Below are positions 1 to 6,167 of a stretch of DNA of 8,321 nucleotides, in pieces; position 1 is the stretch's first letter, and each line of letters opens with the position of its first letter. The stretch comes from Flavobacterium sp. (GTDB lineage: Bacteria > Bacteroidota > Bacteroidia > Flavobacteriales > Flavobacteriaceae): contig JAAURU010000146.1 of assembly GCA_012032075.1 (NCBI GenBank), positions 1-8,321 on the forward strand, given 5' to 3'. Under the pieces are notes generated by a model, which was not told where the DNA came from, made no database searches, and worked only from the letters and a program-made list of their open reading frames with translations. A program made the translations under genes and the position numbers.

Positions 1-11
1 ATTATAGTTAA

Positions 12-19
12 TATATTTG
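12..19 (+). promoter_or_regulatory. -7 promoter box of the tRNA operon
   Basis: The octamer TATATTTG matches the Bacteroidota -7 consensus TAnnTTTG exactly. It lies about 25 bases before the tRNA-Lys gene, which leaves room for a short 5' leader removed by RNase P. The -33 element would fall before the window start, so it cannot be seen. Confidence 0.6.
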
Positions 20-43
20 CACCCGCATTCAAGAAAAGAAAAT

Positions 44-117
44 GACTTTGGTAGCTCAGCTGGTAGAGCACATCACTTTTAATGATGGGGTCCTGGGTTC
101 GAATCCCAGCCAGGTCA
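44..117 (+). tRNA. tRNA-Lys (anticodon TTT)
   Basis: Seen directly: a D-arm with GCTC/GAGC pairing, a five-pair anticodon stem (CATCA/TGATG) around the loop CTTTTAA with anticodon TTT, a five-base variable loop, a T-arm CTGGG-TTCGAAT-CCCAG, and discriminator A117. CCA is not encoded. The acceptor stem pairs well only if one T is removed from t47-t49: GACTTGG against CCAGGTC gives seven pairs, whereas the sequence as given has a mismatch and one base too many before the D-stem. This fits the homopolymer indels seen elsewhere in the window. The gene appears to be co-transcribed with the tRNA-Leu downstream. Confidence 0.93.
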
Positions 118-119
118 CA

Positions 120-150
120 AGTAAAGACGTTGCATTGCAACGTCTTTACT
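120..150. repeat. near-perfect palindromic hairpin between two tRNA genes
   Basis: Bases 120-134 are the exact reverse complement of 136-150, around a single central T, so RNA from either strand would fold into a stem of about 14 pairs with a tiny loop. It occupies almost the whole spacer between the two tRNAs and is more GC-rich than its surroundings. A short run of T follows, but transcription must continue to the tRNA-Leu, so a processing signal or a dispersed palindromic repeat is more likely than a terminator. The motif resembles short palindromes around AGACG..CGTCT that I recall as dispersed repeats in other genomes; this is unverified. Confidence 0.85.
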
Positions 151-156
151 GTTTTA

Positions 157-238
157 GGCCATGTGGAGGAATTGGTAGACTCGCTATCTTGAGGGGGTAG
201 TGTCGCAAGACGTATGGGTTCGAATCCCATCATGGTCA
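157..238 (+). tRNA. tRNA-Leu (anticodon GAG)
   Basis: The acceptor stem 157-163 pairs with 231-237, including one G-T wobble. A short GAG/CTC D-stem follows, then an anticodon stem CTATC/GGTAG around a loop with anticodon GAG at 191-193. The long variable arm 201-213 folds on GTC/GAC around GCAA, as in class II tRNAs. The T-arm is ATGGG-TTCGAAT-CCCAT and the discriminator is A238. CCA is not encoded. All stems are intact, so unlike the tRNA-Lys it carries no indel. Confidence 0.95.
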
Positions 239-247
239 CTTTACACC

Positions 248-274
248 AAAAAAAGTCCCTTTCGGGACTTTTCT
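248..274. terminator. bidirectional intrinsic terminator
   Basis: The stem GTCCC/GGGAC (255-259 with 264-268) around TTTC is extended by A-T pairs on both sides, with A-rich DNA before and T-rich DNA after. It can end both the + strand tRNA transcript and the - strand DUF4252 operon, since these converge here. It overlaps the last stop codon of that operon (273-275). Confidence 0.85.
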
Positions 275-800
275 AATTCATTACATCTTTTAATTGCTTA
301 AATTGATCCAGATTAACATCTGAGCGTTGCATTAAATTTATTAAATTCAAAATTTGATTAGGATCCATATTATCACCTAAAATCCTAACTACCGCAAAAC
401 CATTTTCTTTTTTGTTAGCAAATAAAACAAACTCATCTATATTTTCTTCATCGCTTAAAAAATAAAGAGCTCCTCCATCGCTACCTGAACCCATTTTCAT
501 TAATTGTTGATAGGTTTCTTGTTTTAATAACGCCTTTACCTTTTTTGTTTCTGATTGATATTTTTCTTCATTTAAAGAATCTTTTTTAAAAGCTAAAATA
601 TTCATTTTATTAAATGATTTTAAAGCCTTTTTATCTTCATCTGTAAGTGTAATTTTTTCAGTATTAATGATAGAAGAACCAATATCTACAGAAATAAAAT
701 CGGGTGATTCAGAATTTTCTACAAAATACTTTTGCAAAGAAGGTTCATTATTACAACTAAAGAAAAAAACTGAAAGCATAAGAATAATATATTTTTTCAT
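273..800 (-). CDS. DUF4252 family lipoprotein
   Basis: A 175-residue protein that begins with a lipoprotein signal peptide: positive KK, a hydrophobic stretch, and the lipobox FFSC with Cys16 as the lipidated residue. The mature part is mixed alpha/beta and ends in a Gln/Asn-rich helical tail. Overall pattern and context fit the DUF4252 family (PF14060), which is common in Bacteroidota and has no known biochemical function. It follows its paralogue after a four-base gap and is the last gene of the ECF sigma operon. Its stop codon lies inside the terminator. I infer an envelope location (lipoprotein) and a role tied to the sigma/anti-sigma pair. No catalytic motif is visible. The frame is intact. 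Confidence 0.8.
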   Translation of the reverse strand: MKKYIILMLSVFFFSCNNEPSLQKYFVENSESPDFISVDIGSSIINTEKITLTDEDKKALKSFNKMNILAFKKDSLNEEKYQSETKKVKALLKQETYQQLMKMGSGSDGGALYFLSDEENIDEFVLFANKKENGFAVVRILGDNMDPNQILNLINLMQRSDVNLDQFKQLKDVMN

Positions 801-804
801 ACTC

Positions 805-1335
805 TTATTTTTTTGATGCTTTTTTCAATTCATTTCCTCCAGGAAGACTCATCTTTTCAGTCAAAGCTGAAATTTCGTCTAAGTTAAAATCTCCAGTTAA
901 AGACAAAACTATAGCCTGTTTATCTTTATCTCCTGGTGACTCAATAAACATTAATAATTCTTTTACAGAATTTGCAGCAACACCAGATTTGACATAAATA
1001 TTAACTTTCTTACCATCATCTGAAACACGCATTAACTCTTCTAACGGATTTGATTTTAAATAACTTGTTACCGTTCCTTTCATGTCTAATGCTAATTTCG
1101 AACTACCTGTCATGAATACTTTAAGGTTATCAAGCTTTTTAAGTAAATCCATATATTGTTGTGCTTCTTTATCTTTCACATCAACTTTAACTTTACTCAT
1201 TAACTCAAACATCTTTTTATTAACAATAACAGTAGTTACATCGTCTTTATCTTCATATTTATCAAATACTGATTGGGAAAACCCTAAACTTGTAAATGCT
1301 ATAAATACTATAGTTAAAATTATTTTTTTACTCAT
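805..1335 (-). CDS. exported DUF4252 family protein
   Basis: A 176-residue protein from the preferred start at 1335. It has a Sec signal peptide (MSKK, a hydrophobic core, then GFSQ as a likely cleavage region near residues 20-21) and a mature domain typical of DUF4252, starting SVFDKYED and including VTTVIVNKKMFELM. It is a tandem paralogue of the lipoprotein that follows, but has no lipobox Cys, so it is probably periplasmic. The frame stays open upstream to an ATG at 1410, which would add 25 polar, positively charged residues before the signal peptide. That is unlikely for a Sec substrate, so I chose 1335. The 81 bases between it and the preceding gene (1336-1416) are otherwise unexplained. 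Function is unknown. Confidence 0.8.
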   Translation of the reverse strand: MSKKIILTIVFIAFTSLGFSQSVFDKYEDKDDVTTVIVNKKMFELMSKVKVDVKDKEAQQYMDLLKKLDNLKVFMTGSSKLALDMKGTVTSYLKSNPLEELMRVSDDGKKVNIYVKSGVAANSVKELLMFIESPGDKDKQAIVLSLTGDFNLDEISALTEKMSLPGGNELKKASKK

Positions 1336-1416
1336 TGAATAAAAATTGCTTTTTTTGTGTTTGCGACCCGAGCCAATTTGGTTAACGGATGAAATAATCA
1401 TTGATTTCATTTTCTT

Positions 1417-1855
1417 TTATTTAAAAATTGTTTTTCTTGTTTTTTCATACTCTTTTAAAACTGCTACTCCTTCTACTCCATTATTCACTTCCTCAGAAAG
1501 CATTTCTAATGCTTTTTGGGTTTCAACCAATGCTTCTTCAGGATTTGAATAAGTACCTAAATCTTCATTTGAAGAATGATTGTAAAAGTAAGTTATCATA
1601 CCAAAAAGCATCACAATGGTTGCAGCAATTCCTATCCATTTTACATACGATTGTTTTCTAGGTTGTAATGGTAGTGCTTTAGTAAATTGGTACTGTTTTT
1701 TGATTTTCTAAATAGCTAAACAATGGTTTATACTGAACCAAATGTGGTGCTATTTCATTTGAAGAAAAGTAAGCTTTTAATTGCTTTTCTTCTGCAATAC
1801 TAGATGTTCCTTCTAGATATTTATTTATTACTATTTCAATTGACTTTGATTCCAT
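1417..1855 (-). CDS. one-pass membrane protein, probable anti-sigma factor (frameshifted in the sequence)
   Basis: Starting at ATG 1855, the first frame gives a cytoplasmic N-terminal region (MESKSIEIVINKYLEGTSS..., then a YFSS-NEIAPH-LVQYKPLF stretch) and stops after ENQK near 1680. Removing one base from the T run 1696-1701 joins it to the second frame, which supplies QYQFTKALPLQPRKQ, a single transmembrane helix (WIGIAATIVMLFGMITYFY) and a polar periplasmic tail ending EYEKTRKTIFK. The reconstructed length is 145 residues. The start overlaps the end of the ECF sigma gene by 20 bases, so the two are translationally linked. A small cytoplasmic domain plus one membrane helix directly after an ECF sigma gene is the usual anti-sigma arrangement. 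I see no zinc-finger HxxxCxxC motif, so the role rests on position and topology. Confidence 0.72.
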
Positions 1856-2351
1856 AATTGTGTTTTTCTAACAATTTTTCTTTTATTATTTTTCTTGCTC
1901 TCGAAAGTGCAACTCTAACTGCAGTTTCATTCATATCTAATACTGTTGCAATTTCGCTAAATTCATATTCTTCAATATCGCGCATTTGAACAATTATTTT
2001 TTGTTGCTCAGGTAATTCATCTATAATTTTCTCTACCCAATCCCAACTGTCCTTATCTTCTATGACTTTATCAACCCTTGTTGCATTATCATCATAATTA
2101 TTATGAACTAACTTCAAATTTGATGCCCTTTTTGACTTTAACTGATCTAAACAGTAGTTTTTAGTCATAGTCATAGCTAAAGCTTCTACACTATTGTATT
2201 TATTTAAGCTATCGTTTTTATTCCAAAGCCTTACTAAAACTTCTTGAGTTGCATCTTCAGCTTCTTCGATACTGGTTAACAATCGTTTTGCGACTCTAAA
2301 AATTTTATCTTTAAAAGGAGAAATAATATGTAAAAACTCCTGTTGCTTCAT
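1836..2351 (-). CDS. ECF-type RNA polymerase sigma factor
   Basis: 171 residues, the usual ECF size. Region 2 is at about residues 10-75: FRVAKRLLTSIEEAEDATQE and VLVRLW, then the DNA-melting part ending in AMTMTKNYCLDQLKSKR. Region 4 is at about 110-160: ELPEQQKIIVQMRDIEEYEF, then SEIATVLDMNETAVRVALSR, a helix-turn-helix for -35/-33 recognition. The protein would direct core RNA polymerase to a specific set of promoters. It is the first gene of a four-gene operon and overlaps the membrane protein gene that probably controls it. Autoregulation of the operon is likely by analogy. The frame is intact, and the ATG sits just after an A-rich stretch with no Shine-Dalgarno, as usual in Bacteroidota. 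Confidence 0.93.
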   Translation of the reverse strand: MKQQEFLHIISPFKDKIFRVAKRLLTSIEEAEDATQEVLVRLWNKNDSLNKYNSVEALAMTMTKNYCLDQLKSKRASNLKLVHNNYDDNATRVDKVIEDKDSWDWVEKIIDELPEQQKIIVQMRDIEEYEFSEIATVLDMNETAVRVALSRARKIIKEKLLEKHNYGIKVN

Positions 2352-2366
2352 TTTAATTAGTTGGTT

Positions 2367-2374
2367 TAAAGTTA
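2367..2374 (-). promoter_or_regulatory. candidate -7 box for the ECF sigma operon
   Basis: On the minus strand the octamer TAACTTTA is one base away from TAnnTTTG and would place transcription start about 10-15 bases before the sigma ATG. A second near match, TACATTCG (2378-2385), lies just upstream. Neither has a clear TTTG at the -33 position, and an ECF-dependent promoter would not need to match this consensus. The call is weak. Confidence 0.25.
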
Positions 2375-2388
2375 AGACGAATGTAAAT

Positions 2389-2396
2389 TAATTTTG
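2389..2396 (+). promoter_or_regulatory. -7 promoter box of the S41 peptidase gene
   Basis: TAATTTTG matches TAnnTTTG exactly. Transcription would begin near 2401-2404, at or after the first in-frame ATG (2401). That ATG therefore cannot be the normal start, which supports initiation at 2441 after a leader of about 38 bases. No convincing -33 TTTG is present at the usual spacing. Confidence 0.5.
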
Positions 2397-2440
2397 TTAC
2401 ATGAAAAAAAATCTATTTTTAATAATTAAATTTAAATGCT

Positions 2441-3878
2441 ATGAAAAGAAAATAGTTTTATTTTCAGGATTTTTATTGTTGTTTCTTTTTACATTAAGTT
2501 GTGGTGATGATTTTGATGATTTTCCACAAAGTAAATCTGTCAATGACTTTATATGGAAAGGTTTAAACCAATATTATTTTTGGTTACAAGACTCACCAGA
2601 TTTAGCCGATAATCGCTTTTCTTCTGAAAACGATTACCAAAGTTTCTTAGATTCTTATTCTCCACCAGAAGCTTTATTTGAGCGTTTGCTAGTTAATAGA
2701 GAAATAGACCGTTTTAGTTTTATTTTTCAGATTATACCGCTTTAGAACAAGTACTCTCAGGAACTCAAAAAAATAATGGTATAGATTATGAATTAAGATA
2801 TAAAGAAGGAAGTACTACTGAAATTTTTGGATGGGTACGATATATTTTACCCAATTCAGATGCTTCAACTAAGAACATTAAAAGAGGTGATTTCTTTTAT
2901 GGAGTTAATGGAACTAATCTAAATGTTAACAATTATCGAGAATTATTAGCAAACGAAAGCTATACTCTAAATTTAGCCGATTATGATGGTGGAAATATTA
3001 CTCCAAACGGAAATTCTGTTGCTTTGACAAAAACTCCATTTTCTGAAAATCCTGTTCATTTAAAAAAAGACCTTTACTGTAGGTACAAAAAAAATAGGTT
3101 ATTTAATGTATAATGGTTTTTATTCCCAATATGAAACAGAATTAAATAGTGCTTTTTCATTTTTTGCTGCAGAAGGAGTTACGCATTTAATTTTAGATTT
3201 ACGATACAATTCTGGTGGTTCAGTAAGTACTGCGACTCGATTAGCTAGTATGATAACAGGACAGTTTAACAATGAGATATTTGCAAAACAACAATGGAAT
3301 GCTAAATTACAAGTAGCCTTTGCTCCAGAAGATTTATTAAATCGTTTTACTACTACATTAGGAAATGGTGGTGGCATTCAAAGTTTAAGCTTAAACAAAT
3401 TGTATGTTTTAACCTCAAAAAGAACAGCTTCAGCAAGTGAATTAGTCATTAACGGACTTGAATCATATATTGATGTTGTTCAAATAGGAGATGCAACTAC
3501 TGGAAAAAATGTAGGTTCAGTAACGCTTTATGATTCTCCAAATTTTAGAAAAGAGAATTTGAATCCAAACCATCGTTATGCCATGCAACCAATTGTTTTA
3601 AAAATAGCTAACAACGATAATTTTAGTGATTATGTTAATGGTCTTGCAACCAGATGTGTAACCAAATTAGAAGATTTGAGACTAATTTAGGTGTGTTAGG
3701 TGAAACTAGTGACCCATTATTGCAAACGACTTTAAATTATATTGATGTAAACGGAAGGTTTTCAATACCGCAACCTGATAAAACTTTTGAACATTTTGAA
3801 GATGCAAAATCGTTACAACAATTTGGTACTGAAATGTATCTTGAAAAAGCACCAAAATTATTGCAAAAGAGAAAATAA
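2441..3878 (+). CDS. S41 family (C-terminal processing) peptidase, lipoprotein; several frameshifts in the sequence
   Basis: Four frames join into one protein of about 478 residues. The corrections are: one A added in 2444-2452, giving a lipoprotein signal (MKKKIVLFSG... then LSC, Cys21); one T added in 2723-2727, joining DRFSFIF to SDYTALEQ; one A removed from 3062-3068, joining NPVHLKK to TFTVGTKKIGYLMY; and two small indels at 3648-3659, restoring NGLAPDVNQIRRFE. A PDZ-like segment (IKRGDFFYGVNG) precedes the catalytic domain. That domain has LDLRYNSGG (about residue 252), the nucleophile Ser in TASASE (about 331) and the general-base Lys in TTGKNVGS (about 356). The 25-residue Ser-Lys spacing is that of Tsp/CtpA-type enzymes. 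It probably cleaves envelope proteins at their C-termini. It is divergent from the sigma operon, and the ATG at 2401 lies too near the transcription start to be used. Confidence 0.9.
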
Positions 3879-3881
3879 AAA

Positions 3882-3939
3882 TGTCAAATTGAGCTTGTTG
3901 AGGAAATCTTAATGTAACTTCGACAAGCTCATTTTGACA
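3882..3939. repeat. imperfect inverted repeat (hairpin) between convergent genes
   Basis: The arms 3882-3903 and 3918-3939 are inverted copies matching at 19 of 22 positions, with TGTCA at each outer end and a 14-base A/T-rich centre. The element begins three bases after the peptidase stop codon and lies between it and the DUF2007 gene on the other strand, so it could act as a bidirectional transcription barrier. The core (TTCGACAAGCTCA and its complement) resembles a short intergenic repeat I recall as frequent in Flavobacteriaceae genomes; copy number cannot be judged here. Confidence 0.8.
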
Positions 3940-3964
3940 ATAATATAAGAAATAATAGAATTAA

Positions 3965-4184
3965 CTATAAATTCATTTTAAAATTCTCTATCACTTTTTC
4001 TGCTTTGACTAATTCTCGTTCTTCTATAAATAATTCTACTGCTAAACCAGTATTTCCGAAACCTGAAACTCTCGCTGCTTGAAGGTTATTTCTCACTACA
4101 GGAAATATACCAATCGCTTCTAATTTTTTTTGTAATCCAGAAGCTAATATTTCACTTCCTGAAAAAAATCTTTTTTAATGCCAT
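3965..4184 (-). CDS. DUF2007 family small protein (frameshifted in the sequence)
   Basis: This gene is too broken to appear as a single open frame. Read from ATG 4184, it stops after about ten codons unless one base is removed from the A run 4162-4168. With that correction it gives 72 residues: MALKKIFSGSEILASGLQKK, then LEAIGIFPVVRNN, a GFGNTG turn, AVELFIEERELVKAEKVIEN and FKMNL. The ferredoxin-like beta-alpha-beta layout and the FSGSEILA..L...L...GI start fit the DUF2007 family (PF09413, 'putative prokaryotic signal transducing protein'). The real biochemical role is unknown. It follows the helicase-like gene after 38 bases on the same strand and is probably co-transcribed with it. Confidence 0.78.
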
Positions 4185-4222
4185 TTTATTTTTTTTGTTT
4201 ACCAATGAAGACAGGGCTTCAA

Positions 4223-4838
4223 TTATTCATCTGCTTCTAAGAAAACTGGTTCAATCATTATTTTATCTGAAAGAAATTCAATTTTTTCTGTAATTTCATT
4301 ACAAAAGAAAATACGTTGTGTTTTAGATATACTATCTGATATTCTTTTGATTACTGCATCCAATCTATTTCGCAATAAAATATCTGCATCATCAACTACA
4401 AACATTAATAACTTATTTACATTATAACCTGCTCCAGATAACATAATGTTCAATTTATTTGGTGTACCAATTAACACATCGATTCCAAGAGAAATTTGGT
4501 TCTTATCTTCATCTATATTTGTTTTTTCATGCACACCATACACTCTTAAATCATTATTATTTCCTAATTGGTTAAATAAATCGACCATTTCTAGAACTTG
4601 AGGTTTATCTTGAACCATTATTAAAGCTCTTGGAGATTCTTCAAATGGTTTTACTAATCGTTGGATAACATTAATAACAATTGTAGTAGTCTTCCCTGAG
4701 CCTTTTCCCGATTGAATAACTGCATCGACTCCACTTTTTATTGTAGAAAAAGTACCTTCTTGTAATGCATTAGCTTCAGTTAAACCAGCTGCTTTTAATT
4801 GTTGTTGTAATCCTTCGTTTATTTTTTTTTAATTTCAT
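4223..4838 (-). CDS. single-domain DEAD-box helicase-like protein (frameshifted near its start)
   Basis: Removing one base from the nine-base T run 4822-4830 joins MKLKKINEGLQQQLKAAGL to the rest and gives 204 residues. Visible motifs are a Q-motif Gln (ALQEGTFSTI, Q26), Walker A SGKGSGKT (43-50), motif Ib TPNKL (125-129) and motif II DDAD (149-152, where most relatives have DEAD). The place where motif III (SAT) is expected reads FFCNEI. The protein ends at EADE with no second RecA domain, so motifs IV-VI are missing and helicase action alone is unlikely. Downstream DNA codes for DUF2007, not for the missing half, so this is not a simple frameshift truncation. I recall similar proteins of about 200 residues in Flavobacterium. 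It could be an ATP-dependent RNA-binding protein or a partner of a full helicase. Confidence 0.8.
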
Positions 4839-4850
4839 TTTTTAAGTGAT

Positions 4851-4907
4851 TAGTAATTGGTAAATAGTGACTAGTAAGCAGAAGTGAAAACTATTTACTA
4901 ATTACTA
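4851..4907. repeat. inverted repeat upstream of the helicase-like gene
   Basis: Bases 4851-4868 and 4890-4907 are inverted copies matching at 17 of 18 positions, with a 21-base loop. The right arm runs on into related low-complexity DNA (ACTATTCACTACTTACTATT) up to the stop of the sigma-54 activator gene. It fills the 87-base gap between the two genes. There is no T run after the stem on the minus strand, so a terminator is doubtful. It could be an mRNA-stabilising hairpin or the relic of a short repeat. Confidence 0.7.
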
Positions 4908-4925
4908 TTCACTACTTACTATTTA

Positions 4926-6088
4926 TTACTTACTAGCAAACATTTTTACATCTTGTTCAGAAATTTCAGTTCCTCCTAAAATGATTAATCGTTCCACCAC
5001 ATTTCTTAGTTCTCTAATGTTTCCTGTCCAATCGTATTCTTGTAATAATTTCACAGCTGTTTTTGAAAAATGCTTAGGAGTAGTACCTTGTTCTGAAGCA
5101 ATTTTATTTGCAAAATGCTCTAATAACATGGGTATATCATCTCTTCTGTCATTTAAAGCTGGAACTTTTATTAAAATAACCGCTAATCGATGGTATAAAT
5201 CTTCTCTAAAACGACCTTCTTCTATTTCTTTTTTTAAATCTTTATTTGTGGCAGCAATAACTCTTACATCTACTTTTATATCCTTGTCTGCTCCTACTCT
5301 TTGTACTAAATTTTCTTGTAAAGCTCTTAAAACTTTAGCCTGAGCAGATAAACTCATATCACCTATTTCATCTAAAAAAATAGTTCCACCATTTGCGGCC
5401 TCAAATTTCCCTGCTCTATCTTTAACTGCTGATGTAAATGCTCCTTTAACATGACCAAAAAGCTCACTTTCAATCAATTCTGAAGGAATTGCAGCACAAT
5501 TGACTTCAACAATAGGTTGTGAAGCTCTGTCACTTTTTTCATGTAGTTGATGTGCTACAAGCTCTTTTCCCGTTCCATTAGAACCAGTAATTAAAACACG
5601 AGCATCTGTAGGAGCTACTTTATCAATCATAGTTCTTATATGATTAATAGGTTCGCTATTACCTATCATTTCGTAATTTTTACTAACTTTTTTCTTTAGA
5701 ATTTTATTTTCTACAACGAGTTTCTTTTTATCTAAAGCGTTACGAACAGTATTTAATAACCGATTCAAATCGGGTGGTTTTGAAATGTAATCGAAAGCGC
5801 CTAAACGCATTGTATTTACAGCTGTTTCTAAGTCACCATGACCTGAAATCATAACCATAGGAATCTCTGGTTTTATTTTTTTTACAGCTTCCAATACTTC
5901 AACACCATCCATTTTTGGCATTTTAATGTCGCAAAGTACTAAATCGTAATCGTCATTTTTTATTTTTCTACTCCTTTTATTCCATCTTCTGCTTCTTCTA
6001 CTTGATAAGTATCATTTTCTTCTGAAAGAATTTTTAGTAAGACTCTTCTAATTGCAGCTTCGTCTTCAATGACTAATATTTTTGGCAT
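4926..6088 (-). CDS. NtrC-family sigma-54 response regulator lacking the Fis/HTH domain (frameshifted near its start)
   Basis: Adding one base in the T run 5963-5967 joins the start at 6088 (MPKILVIEDEAAIRRVLLKI) to the rest, giving 387 residues. The receiver domain (1-120) has acidic E9/D10, phospho-acceptor D54 (LVLCDIKMP), S82 and K104. The AAA+ domain (about 140-370) has Walker A GSNGTGKE (169-176), the sigma-54 contact loop as GAFTSA (216-221; usual GAFTGA), Walker B IFLDEIGD and the arginine-finger region GRFREDLYHR. The protein ends at MFASK right after the AAA+ lid, so no helix-turn-helix follows. The stop is not near a homopolymer and the DNA after it is repeat, so the absence appears genuine. 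It would activate sigma-54 polymerase without its own operator binding. No kinase gene is in the window. Confidence 0.92.
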
Positions 6089-6131
6089 TTGTTATTGTGA
6101 ATTGTGAGTTTTTGAATCGTTTTTTCTGGTT

Positions 6132-6139
6132 CAAAGTTA
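6132..6139 (-). promoter_or_regulatory. -7 promoter box of the sigma-54 activator gene
   Basis: On the minus strand TAACTTTG matches TAnnTTTG exactly and lies about 44 bases before the start codon at 6088, leaving a leader of about 37 bases. No good TTTG is found at -33. It suggests this gene has its own housekeeping promoter, separate from the permease/mscS unit upstream. Confidence 0.5.
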
Positions 6140-6167
6140 GTGAAAAATCAATACATTTCCCTAAATA

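Noticed and set aside
1082..1661. Plus-strand open frames at 1082-1342, 1346-1552 and 1428-1661
   Set aside because: They lie opposite the DUF4252 and anti-sigma genes. Their proteins are low-complexity Phe/Leu/Ser-rich strings without any domain, as expected for antisense shadows of AT-rich genes.
3120..3377. Minus-strand open frame inside the S41 peptidase gene
   Set aside because: It is antisense to the catalytic domain with its conserved LDLRYNSGG motif; no start signal or family resemblance.
2401..3878. The S41 peptidase as a decayed pseudogene
   Set aside because: All catalytic motifs and the 25-residue Ser-Lys spacing are intact after one-base corrections, and neighbouring unrelated genes show the same kind of damage.
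4223..4838. A full DEAD-box helicase split by a frameshift
   Set aside because: The DNA downstream on the minus strand encodes a DUF2007 protein, and no frame there carries motifs IV-VI.
3882..4907. CRISPR array or insertion sequence from the inverted repeats
   Set aside because: The repeats are single hairpins with different sequences, without regular spacers, cas genes or a transposase.
4981..5343. Plus-strand open frame of 120 codons
   Set aside because: It lies opposite the AAA+ domain of the sigma-54 activator and has no recognisable protein features.
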